In this document: positions 13,655 to 25,500 of the stretch, piece after piece
How the letters are laid out: every line of letters begins with the position of its first letter
Numbering within the stretch: position 1 is the stretch's first letter
DNA from: Hevea brasiliensis
Lineage: Eukaryota; Streptophyta; Magnoliopsida; Malpighiales; Euphorbiaceae
Direction: 5' to 3'
DNA length: 64,000 nt
NCBI RefSeq assembly: GCF_030052815.1
Contig: NC_079503.1
Location: forward strand, 48,464,735 to 48,528,734
Notes under the pieces: model-generated
Told to the model about the DNA's origin: nothing
What the model saw: the letters and a program-made list of their open reading frames with translations, nothing else
The model's database searches: none
Program-made: the position numbers and the translations under genes

Positions 13655-16092
13655 GTGTTAACAGGTGTGCAATTTTAATATCGTTAGCCATTTTGTCACT
13701 TAACTGTTAACTACATGAAAATAAATGTTCTAAATGGCAATTAAAAAAAGTGTAGGACATGAATGCTAAAAGTGTGAAAATACAAAGGATTTAAGTGTAC
13801 TTTCCCTAAACTTTTTTTTTTTTTGATAAATTACTATATAGCACCTATATATTACTATTTATTTATTAATTTGTCCTTATATTTTGATAATTACATTATT
13901 TTTTACATCCTTGATATTTGATTATATCAATTAAGTAGTGTCTGTCCATTTTTATCAATATATTATTCCAGTCAAGCAAGTCAAATGAGAGAAATTTTTT
14001 TTTCCGATGATACCCTACTCCTCTCTCCCTTTTTCCTCTTTCTTTCCCTCCATGTCTCTCCTCTATCTCTATATACTCCTCTCAACCCCATTTCCCCCCT
14101 CTTGCCCTCTCCTCCTCTCCTCCCCCCCCCCCCCCCCCCAATTTCTATTTCATCCATTTCTCTCTCTTTATCTCTTTCCCCTAATTTAGTTTTACTCTCT
14201 CTCTCTTCCATCTTCAATTCCTTCTTCAACCTCATATATCTATAATTAGAAAATCAATAAATTAAATATACATCTAAAATGAAAAAAAAAATCTACCACC
14301 AAAAATTTTTTTAACACATTAAAAACTAAAAAATCAAAAGTTATTTTTGAATAAAAAAATTCATCATCGCCCAATGACAAGTAATAATTCTCATGTAATA
14401 ATTATTTTATCAAATGTAATAATTATTTTATCAATGACCACTCCAAATATTGAAATCAATGGAAATCTAGTGCCCCAACCCATTAAATATTTTTACCAAA
14501 TCATTTTTTAAAAAAACATTATAATATTTGATTTTTTTTAAGTATTTCTTGCAACCATTTAAATTAATATTTTAAACCATTTTGACAAAAACTTTGAAAA
14601 AACTATAATTTTTCAAAGAACGAAAAAATAGGTGTTCAACTGATAACAACCTAGCAAGGTCTTCTTTCATAATATTGTTGGAATATTTAAAGATTTGGGG
14701 CAATGTGAACACCCAAATTGATTAATTTGGATTTGGTTAATGTCATTCGCACCTTGATTGAATGTTTATTTTGAAGGTGCCACCTAAAGTCTCATCGTTT
14801 CCTTCCCTGAATTTGAACATATGTCTATAGTGATTGCATTTTATTTTCACTTCATTATTTATATGAACTTTATTAAAATGGACACTGAATATATCAAATT
14901 TTTAGGTATTTTCCTCCTTGATCCGATTGAGTTGCAATTGGAGTTAGAGGTTTGTCTTCATCCTCTTCCAAGTTGATAAGCGGACTTTCTTAGTTGGATA
15001 TAGGAATAATAGTTGACTGTCGAATAATTCATTAATTGGGGGTATTGATTTCCATCGGTTGAAAATTAGGGTCAAAGAAAGATCGAGTTTTTACAATTTT
15101 TTTTCTTTTTTCTTGTTATTTGTTCAAAAGCCTAGATGAACCTTCACTTGACTTTAAAATATTTATAAATTTAATTTTAAAAAATAATCAAAATGCTTTT
15201 AAAAAATGAAAAAAAAAATGGCCAATGGTCAAAAAGATGGTTGGGGACTGTCGTGGTAGGCATAACGGTCACATAAAGGACAAGGGGGTAGTAGCACGCG
15301 CAGCATGAGCCGTCCAGCGTGTGCTGAGTGTTTAGCATGTTCTTTTTTGTTTTTGAATTTTTTAACTAGATGAACCGCTGGCTCCAGTTCGGTCCAATTC
15401 ACAGGACTCCAAGGGGGTAACTGGCCCAATGACAAGAGGAACCCTTGTAAAAAAATCTTAAATATAAGTTAAATTATTCAGTTATTAAATTAAAAATTAA
15501 TTATATAAATAAATTTTATATTTAATAAAAAAAAAAAAAGCAAAGGAATTCATAATGAATTCCATCGTGTTATTCATTTATAAAAAAAAAAAATCAATTT
15601 TATCATAACATTAAATAAAAAATAAAATCAATTTTATCATAAAACTTTTATTTTATTCTAATCAGACTTGAACTGGACTAATAGGGATAAAAGACGTGGA
15701 CTTGTTAACAGTAGAGGGTAATTTAGACAAACACAAAAGTACAGTAATTTTTTTTAATTTAGAATAGAATTGCAGTTTTTTTTTTATTTTCCCAAAAAAA
15801 AAAGTTTTTGGGGAAAAAAATAACATTACAAAGCTACTCATAGAAATTACAACACTAACTAGTAAAACTTTATGAATAAACCACATAAACAAGAAATTAA
15901 ATATTTCATTTATGACAGGCATTAAACTATATGATTAAAAACATTACAAAGATGAAGTTATTAAGTATTACACTTACAATGAAACAAAATTTGCATCTAT
16001 TAATTCTGTAATCATTATGTATTCTAACATATAATTGATAATTGACAAGTGGATAATTTACGACCCTCTATTTCTACATGTTTCACCATATC
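13655..16092. other. Intergenic stretch with CT-rich tract; possible NAP1 3' UTR at its right end
   Basis: I see no gene here. At 13985-14245 is a strongly C/T-rich low-complexity tract with an 18-C run at 14122-14139; open frames on both strands there are compositional artefacts. The rest is A/T-rich with short homopolymers. The NAP1 transcript reads leftward from 16092, so roughly the last 200-400 bases should be its 3' UTR; a TTTGTAATGTTT-like tract lies on the minus strand near 15950. The polyadenylation site is not resolved. The 290 bases left of the MITE (13116-13406) are similar and empty. Confidence 0.5.
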
Positions 16093-16585
16093 CTATTTAT
16101 ACAAGAGAGGGCCAGATCTTGATACTGCAAATCTTGGCAATGGACTGGGACCTGTACTGCCTGAAGTTGAGCCTTCCACGAATTTAGTTTTGCGGCTTGA
16201 ACTATAATCCAAAGGCCCAGACCGGCGAACATTCCAGTGTTTGTTTTCAGTGCTGCGAAGGCTCCCACTATCCGTGTCATACGGGTGTTCCTGGTTATGG
16301 GATGATGATCCTTTAAAGAATCCTGAATCATTAGTACCATACTGAGGTGTTGAATCTCCACGAGGCTGCTTCACCGAAGGTGATGCATGCAGCGATACTG
16401 CAGGTGAATGGCGAGGTGATACACTTAGTAGTGCCAGTGGCATGGAAGGAGAATTTGAGTAGTACTGGCTGTAAATTGAACGAAGAATTGCGTAAGGAAC
16501 ATGGGCTTCAAGAGAACTTCTTGGAAGGTATGGGGACATCTCACAGAGTTGGTCCAGGAAAATAAGCTTTGCTACAAGATGAGAC
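16093..16585 (-). CDS. NAP1: NAP1 last exon w22 with TAG stop
   Basis: Completes Arg, then [20 protein letters not shown] and [20 protein letters not shown], followed by a Ser/Pro-rich low-complexity tail ending [13 protein letters not shown]. The acceptor is CTCCACAG. It is 5.6 kb from w21 because of the RTE insertions. The tail (about 100 residues) is probably disordered. Confidence 0.96.
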
Positions 16586-19500
16586 CTGTGGAGAACAGTG
16601 GAAATTAAAAGTTAGCTTAAATTCATAACAAGAACTACCGACAACAGTGTAGCAGCAACAATGGGGAAAAGGTTGAACAAGACAAGGAACTACCAGCATT
16701 CTAGTCACTGAAAACAACTCCACGATGTTTTTGACAGCTGAGCAAATTAGTAGGGAATTCTACATGCAAGAATGAATTTTTCACCAACACTTGAACACAA
16801 ATTTTTCATTTATAATTCCATTAAAAATATATTTTAGAGCTCTTAGCAGCCTTGGTTCTTGAAAATTGATATCGACTTGTGTCCCAGAATTCCTGAAATA
16901 ATGATGGTAGTTCAATGATGATTTATTTTGCTATGGTTATATATTAATAAGAGCATTATCTACATTATATAGAACAACTCCGCCTAAGTAGTTTGCACTT
17001 AGCTGGTCCCAAGCCCGGATAAAGGAGGAGGGTTGCGGTAGGTGACAACCAGCGTAAAAATTTCGTCACACCCTATGATATGAATTCAAAAGATATAAAC
17101 GTTAGGCGTCCTCTACTAACGACGCGCTACATCGGAGCCCGGGTGTAGTGATAAATATGCAAGGGTGTAGGGCGTTCACCGAAAGCGACGCGCCATGCCG
17201 GCGCCCGGGTGTGGTGTTAAGTGAGCAAGGATTCCCACATCATGGACCGGTGTGGGTAAAGAAGTTAGTCCATATGACAGATAGTAGAACAAATAGTGGA
17301 ACAGAACACAAGATAGACATAGAAAACAATAGAAGATATCATAGAATGAGACTAATTAGGAATGAGCAGGATAGGAGAAGAATTAGGGTTGGTACTTGGA
17401 ATGTTGGATCACTTACAGGAAAATTAATGGAGCTTGTGGATACCTTGGAAAGGAGAAGGGTGAATATTTCTTGCATTCAGGAGACTAAATGGGTAGGAGA
17501 GAAAAGTAAGGAAGTGGGTAATTCAGGGTACAAACTGTGGTTTACCGGAAAGGAGAGAAACAAGAATGGAGTGGGTATAATCATAGACAGAACATTGAAA
17601 GACGCAGTAGTAGCTGTGAAAAGAGTAGGAGATAGAATTATACTAGTAAAGCTAGTACTAGAAGGAGAAACAATAAATATAGTTAGTGCTTATGCCCCAC
17701 AAATAGAACTAGACAATGAGAATAAACAAAGGTTTTGGGAAGATATGGATGATTTAATGCAAAGCATACCAAATGAAGAGAATATTTTCATTGGTGGAGA
17801 TTTGAATGGACATGTAGGAAGTGATAGGCAAGGTTATGAGAATGTTCATGGAGGTTTTGGTTTTGGCAGTCGAAATGAGGAGGGAAAAAGCATCCTGGAT
17901 TTTGCTATGGCATACGACCTAATACTAGCAAATACCTACTTTATAAAAAGAGAGTCACATTTAGTGACTTTCAAAAGTGGGCGACATAGAAGCCAAATCA
18001 ACTTCCTCTTAACCAGGAAGACAAATAGAGCTCTATGCAAGGATTGCAAGGTCATTTCAGGAGAGGCTTTAACAAGTCAACATAGGTTGGTGGTCTTGGA
18101 TGTCAAGTTTAGGAATAATTCAAGTAAGGTCAGAAGAAATAGTGTAGCTCGAACAAAGTAGTGGGAGTTCAAAGGAGTAAAGCAAGTGAAGTTCAAAAAT
18201 GAGTTTCTCGAGTCCGAAGTATGGAAGCTAGATATGGAGGCCAATGATATGTGGATACAGATGGCATCAAAGATTAGAGAAGTAGCTAGAAAAGTACTTG
18301 GAGAGTCTAAAGGACATGGACCACCCTCAAAAGAGAGATGGTGGTGGAATGAGGAAGTACAAAAGGCAGTGAAGAGAAAAAGGGAATGGTATAAGAAATT
18401 ACCTAAATGTGATAATAATGAGGCATATGAACAGTACAAGATAGCAAAGAAATAGGCAAAAAAGGCAGTTAGTCAAGTAAGAACACAGGCCTTTGAAAAG
18501 TTATATGAGAAACTTGGAACTAAAGAAGGGGAGAAAGATATTTATAGATTAGCAAGGAGTAGAGAAAGGAAATGTCAAGATCTCAATCAAGTTAGGTGCA
18601 TTAAGGATAAAGAAGGAAAAGTGTTGGTAAAAGATGAGGACATTAAAGAAAGATGGAGAAATTATTTTAATGATCTCTTTAATAATAGTCAAAATGGAAA
18701 TAGCGTGAATATAGATTATAGAACAATAGAAAAGAATGTAAATTTTACTAGAAGGATTAGATCTTTAGAAGTAAAGGAAGCACTTAAGAGAATGAAAGTG
18801 GGTAAAGCCTGTGGACCCGATGAAATACCAATTGAAGTGTGGAAGTATTTGGGAGATATGGGAGTGGCATGGTTAACTAAATTATTTAATAAGATTCTAA
18901 ACTCAAAGAAAATACCTGATGAATGGAGGAAGAGTATTTTAGTACCTATTTTTAAAAATAAGGGAGACATACAGAGTTGCTCAAACTATAGGGAAATTAA
19001 ACTCATGAGCCATACTATGAAGTTGTTGGAGAGAGTTGTGGAGCATCGACTACGTCATGATACTTCTATCTCTCTCAATCAATTTGGTTTCATGCCCGGT
19101 CGTTCAACTATGGAAGCGATCTTTCTCATTAGAAGCTTAATGGAGAAATATAGAGATGTGAAGAAAGATCTACACATGGTTTTTATTGATTTGGAGAAAG
19201 CTTATGATAGTGTTCCAAGAGAAGTCTTATGGAATGTGTTAAAACAAAAGAGGGTATCTATTAGGTACATACAAGTATTGAAAGATATGTATGAAGGAGC
19301 AACTACTATTGTGCGCACAGTGGGAGGGGACACAAGAGATTTTCCGATCTCAATTGAATTACACCAAGGATCAGCCATAAGCCCTTACCTTTTTACATTA
19401 GTTTTAGATGAACTGACGAAACATATACAAGATAGTATTCCTTGGTGCATGATGTTTGCGGATGATATTGTTCTGATAGATGAGACACGAGAAGGAGTCA

Positions 19501-22500
19501 ATAGGAAGCTAGAACTTTGAAGAAGTACTCTAGAGTCAAAGGGTTTTAAGTTAAGTAGAACGAAGACAGAATACATGCATTGCAAGTTCAGTGAAGGCCA
19601 AACTGGTGATAGGGAAGGAGTTAGTTTGAATGGAGTGGTACTGTTCCAAAGCAATCACTTTAAATATCTAGGCTCAGTCCTTCAAGTAGATGGGGGATGT
19701 CAGGAGGATGTTAATCATAGGATTAAAGCCGGATGGTTGAAGTGTAGACGTGCCACGGGAGTTTTATGTGATCGTAAAATTCCCAATAAATTAAAAGGAA
19801 AATTTTACCGTACAACCATACGACCGACTATGTTATATGGTAGTGAGTGTTGGGCACTGAAAGAGTCGTATGCATCTAAGTTAAGAGTTGCAGAGATGAG
19901 AATGTTAAGGTGGATGAGTGGCCATACTAGACTAGATAAAGTCCGTAATGAAAGTATTAGAGAAAAGGTAGGAGTGGTGCCAATTGAAGATAAGTTGAGA
20001 GAAGGGAGATTAAGGTGGTTTGGTCATGTGAAGCGTAAACATACGGAGGCTCTAGTTAGACAAGTAGAGCACATTAGATTAGAGGATACAACTCAACTCA
20101 ACTCAACTAAGCCTTTATCCCAAAAATTTGGGGTCGGCTATATGGATTCGCTTTTTCCACTCTGAACGATTTTGGGTTAAATCCTCAGAAATGTGTAATG
20201 CTTCTAAGTCATGTTGTACTACTCTCCTCCAAGTCAATTTAGGTCTACCCCTTTTTTTCTTTCTATCCTCTAGCCTAATGTGCTCTACTTGTCTAACTGG
20301 AGCCTCCGTATGTCTACGCTTCACATGACCAAACCACCTCAATCTCCCTTCTCTCAACTTATCTTCAATTGGCACCACTCCTACCTTTTCTCTAATACTT
20401 TCATTACGGACTTTATCTAGTCTAGTATGGCCACTCATCCACCTTAACATTCTCATCTCTGCAACTCTTATCTTAGATGCGTAGGACTCTTTCAGTGCCC
20501 AACACTCACTACCATATAGCATAGCCGGTCGTATGGCTGTACGGTAAAATTTTCCTTTTAATTTATTGGGAATCTTACGATCACATAAAACTCCCGTGGC
20601 GCGTCTCCACTTCAACCATCCGGCTCTAATCCTATGACTAACATCCTCCTCACATCCCCCATCTACTTGAAGGACTGAGCCTAGATATTTAAAGTGATTA
20701 CTTTGGGACAGTGCCACTCAATTCAAACTAACTCCTTCCCTATTACCAGTTTGGCCTTCACTGAACTTGCAATGCATGTATTCTGTCTTCGTTCTACTTA
20801 ACTTAAAACCCTTTGACTCTAGAGTACTTCTCCAAAGTTCTAGCTTCCTATTGACTCCTTCTCGTGTCTCATCTATCAGAACAATATCATCCGCAAACAT
20901 CATGCACCAAGAAATACTCTCTTGTATATGTTTCGTCAGTTCATCTAAAACTAATGTAAAAAGATAAGGGCTTATGGCTGATCCTTGGTGTAATCCAATT
21001 GAGATCGGAAAATCTCGTGTCCCCTCCCACTGTGCGCACAATAGTAGTTGCTCCTTCATACATATCTTTCAATACTTGTATATACCTAATAGATACCCTC
21101 TTTTGTTCTAACGCATTCCATAAGACCTCTCTTGGAACACTATCATAAGCCTTCTCCAAATCAATAAAAACCATGTGTAGATCTTTCTTCCCATCTCTAT
21201 ATTTCTCCATCAAGCTTCTAATGAGAAAGATCGCTTCCATAGTTGAACGACCAGGCATGAAACCAAATTGATTGAGAGAGATAGAAGTATCATGACGTAG
21301 TCGATGCTCCACAACTCTCTCCCACAACTTCATAGTATGGCTCATGAGTTTAATTCCCCTATAGTTTGAGCAACTCAGATGTCTCCTTATTTTTAAAAAT
21401 AGGTACTAAAATACTCTTCCTCCATTCATCAGGCATTTTCTTTGAGTTTAGAATCTTATTAAATAATTTAGTTAACCATGCCACTCCCATATCTCCCAAA
21501 TACTTCCACACTTCAATTGGTATTTCATCGGGTCCACAGGCTTTACCTACTTTCATTCTCTTAAGTGCTTCCTTTACTTCTAAAGATCTAATCCTTCTAG
21601 TATAATTTACATTCTTTTCTATTGTTCTATAATCTATAATCTATAGAGTAGTACAACATGACTTAGAAGTATTACACATTTCTGAGGATTTAACCCAAAA
21701 TCGTTCAGAGTGGAAAAAGCGAATCCATATAGCCGACCCCAAATTTTTGGGATAAAGGCTTAGTTGAGTTGAGTTGAGTTGAGTTGAGTTGTATCTACAT
21801 TATATAGAACATTATCTACAAATCGTTTTTATATAGCTCCTGTCACGGGGAATCTATGATAAATGCACCTGTAAAAATATGTAACGACATAAAATGAACC
21901 ATACTGACACAAGCCACAATGCAGTGTTATACAGATGAGACAGGTGATACTGATGAAAGATAAACAAGAAATGCAGTGGATATTGAAGTTCAAATATTCC
22001 AAATGCATCTAGATCTATACAATATGATGATGGTGATTAGAACATATTAGGAAAAATTAGCACTTTGTAAAAATAGCATGAGATCAACTAGCATAAATGA
22101 AGAGAAAAGAGTATTTATGCTTCCATTGTATATTACGAACACAAATATAAATCTGTGCATGCGTTTATATTTACCTATTAGCATCACTCCAAGAATCTAG
22201 CACAATTCCAGTGGCAAATTTGACAAAAAGCTGCATTGCAGATTTAATACTTGCTTCAGCTGATAAACGGCTATGTATTTCAGGATCCAAAGCCTCACCA
22301 ACATGGCCATTGGAGAAAGACAGCCTCTGGTGATGTTCACGTTCCATTCTCACAAACTCACTTCCCGCAATCACAGCACTCATGCACCTGCCAGCAAGAT
22401 TTGATGCGCAAGGCATAGATATTAGTAATGAATATTTGAAAACCATTTTTCTGAGTCCATAAAGAGTAAATGAATAAACCCTATCATCATCATTCGTCAC

Positions 22501-25500
22501 TGATTCAAAAGGTGAACCAAGGAGAAGCCAACAGGAATGACATGATAAATGCTCAAACCAATAATACCAAAGACCAAGTTAATGTTTATGGAAAAAGATA
22601 TGTCCCAGTCCCATAGCACAGATCATATGAAGAACAGTTGCATACAAAGACTCATGCAGTTTGAGTTCAAAATTGGAAAAGATCTATCTGCCTATACATA
22701 TGATTAAATGTTCAATGAACCAATCCTACAGAAGGCTGGATAGAAATGATAGTTAAGGACCTCTGGACTGGATCATTAGCGCATATGCATATACTTTCTA
22801 CAATGTTCAAGTACCGAACACATGTTATTCAGGAGTAATCCTATCAACCAATTTGAATATAGGTGGCAAAACAAGAACTGACCTTGCCAAGCAATGAATA
22901 TTGTTGTTGAAGCCCCCTGTGTCAACATTGAAGCCAGTGGTGTTCCAGATGCTTGATGTCATGAAGGTTGCAAATAAATAAGGCAACAAGGTCCAAGAAC
23001 CATCATTTGCACCCCCAACTTCTTCAAGAATTGATCTTACCCACTCAGAATCATGATCCAGAACCAAACCAACACTAGTTGCCACCCCTCTTATTCTCTT
23101 TATTTCTCTCTTTTCAGGCATTTCTTCAGGTATATGCTTAACCACCCCAGCAAGTAGTGAATATATCAAGGGTGCACCTTCTTCAAGCACAACTCCAGCA
23201 GCTTCAGCAAGAAGCTGATCAAAAGCAAGCGCTTGTCCTGCCTCAATACAAAATCCAATTACTGTGTCCAAGTCTACAATCTGCTTCAAACATGCCTCCC
23301 TTTCTATTCGATCACCAGAATGCATGCTTCCAGCAATTGCCTCTATCACTTCACGGTTAGAACGTAATGATGTGTCGACACAATTTAAAAGTGCAGCAGT
23401 GTGCTCTTTCATCATTCTGTCTAGCCTGTCAACTCCATAGCCACCAAAAATACGAACAAAGGCCTGCAATTCTCTGAGATCAGTAACTGACTCGGCAAAA
23501 TATCCACCAACAGGCCTTGTGCTTTTGATGCATCTGTGCAATGGTGTAAACAAGATTCCAGCCCCTGATATATCTTTTACAATGTTTTCTATGTACCAGT
23601 TGCATACAACTTCAGTGGCTGATCCAGTAAGCTGCTCAGATGGTTTTTCAAACAAGTGCAGAGAAGAAACAGGTCCTGAAAAAGCCTCTGTGAGTAGAAC
23701 TTCTCGAATACCATGGGTTAGGTCCATGCTTATGTGCTGCTCTGCTAAATGTACTATGCTCATGTGCCTGCGAATTAACGACTCTAGTGCAGAAGGCCGT
23801 TGAAGATCATTGTCAGTTTTTAGCACTGCAAGCACTCTTCTCCTGAAGTTTCCGAGGATGCACTCTCTCATGTACTACACAAAGCTTAAAAGTTATAATC
23901 ATATCCCAAGAAACCATATGCTATGCATCAATGCACATCTCTTGTTCAATAATAGGTCAGAAGTCAGCATTTCAAGAAAAAAAGAAAAAGAAATAAGATT
24001 CCCAAATGAATTTTGATATTCATTCTCTGCTGTAGTAGATCATCCATGGTGGGACTGCAACCTCACCAAAATCAGATTCTACCTATACAAATTTCTTTAA
24101 CCTATAAGTTCATGATTTTAATTTACCTACCTTATTCATTCTACAACTTAATTTGAAGATAATAGTTGCAACTACATCTATTAGTATTAAGCCACTGACA
24201 TTGTATATTTTGATTTTTGAATCAACAATTAGTCAAATCAAACATAAAAATAGTTGGGTTATTAGAGATATAAAACTATTCTTTGGGGCACTGACCTACA
24301 AGGTTAAGCTTTTAGGTTAAGTGGTTTTTTTTATATGGTATCAAAACCTCTTAGACCAAAAGGTCCAGATTTCGAATCCCAATAATTAAATATTTCAGCA
24401 TGAAATAAAATGAGCTTGTGCTTATTCACGCTTCAAGTCCAGTGGCAACCACATGCAGAGGTATGTTAGGGATATAAAACTATTTTTAGGACCCTAACCC
24501 ACAAACTTAAAATTTTAGATTGAGTGGTTTCTTAACATGAATGAAGCCAAAGACCCAAGACAACGAACACTTTTAAAGCTATGAAGACCTCAAATATCAT
24601 AACAATGGGAAGAGGGGAAACCCCCCCAACCCAAAAAAAAAAAAAAGGCATAGGTAACCCATAAAGGTTACAAAAGGCACTTTTCTTCAAGCTTAGACAA
24701 TGAAATATAAATTGGTCAACCTTCCTAATATTTTTAGAAAAAGGCTTTATAATGGCAAACTAACATACACCTCATATACCGGCTCAAAAATAAATATCAT
24801 AATTTTCATATCTTCTACATTTATAGTTTAATTTTATTTAGTTTTCTCCCTTTTTTATTCCTTATTGATTTTTTAAAAATTTTTTCTTAAATTATTTTGC
24901 AAGTGTCAATATGCCAATGACTAAAAAGTTTTTTTTTTTAATATTTCATGTTCGTTCCTAATTTTTTTTAACTCTTACTTTTTTTTCTTAATTTTCTAAA
25001 TGTTAGTTTCATTTAAACTTTGTTTACCATAATGAGAGCTGGCACCATCATGAAATATTTTCTTAGTATTTTATCCTATTACAATTTTTTTAATTAATTT
25101 TAACTATTTTTACTATTCTCAACATTTTTTTTCCCTTTTACTGGGTTGGGAGGGAGAGGGGGGCAGGAAAGAAAGAAAAGGAAATGGCATGTCTCACCTC
25201 CCTCAGAACAAATACATGGTTTAGAACACATATCGGCTCCATGTCATTCAAAACTGAACATAAGTTTGTCAACCTTTGCATTGCAGCTTCTAACCTGCAA
25301 TCAACATAAAAGTCAAGACCTAAATGCAGTCTTGCAGACTGAACAAAGACAACATTATAGGCTGCCTTACATTTTTATAGAGCTATTATTCTCAGGATAG
25401 CTCTCGTGACCAGGCAGAGGAAATCCAACTGCTCCTTTAGGAGATTTTGCTGAAGGAATTGAAACTCTAGATGCATTATTCAAATAAAAAGCTGCCTGCT

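Larger units (their letters stand above)
16977..21791 (+). mobile_element. RTE-type LINE, full length, with a nested copy
   Basis: An exact 20-bp TSD (TATCTACATT...) lies at 16957-16976 and 21792-21811. The element opens with a 5' UTR (actccgcctaagtag...), has one long APE-RT coding frame, and ends in a TTGAG repeat, typical of plant RTE LINEs. It lies antisense to NAP1 in the w21-w22 intron. A second, reverse-strand RTE copy interrupts it at about 20089-21645, after which its own 3' end resumes. Confidence 0.93.

Noticed and set aside
13985..14245. Open frames on both strands (84-86 codons)
   Set aside because: They are read through a C/T low-complexity tract with a C18 run; composition alone explains them.
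23157..23803. Plus-strand open frames opposite NAP1 exon w20
   Set aside because: Shadows of the 330-codon NAP1 exon on the other strand.
24336..24400. Possible tRNA gene (TGGTATCA start and a TTCGAATCC-like B box)
   Set aside because: No cloverleaf can be drawn; the context of flanking repeats fits a TRIM or SINE better.
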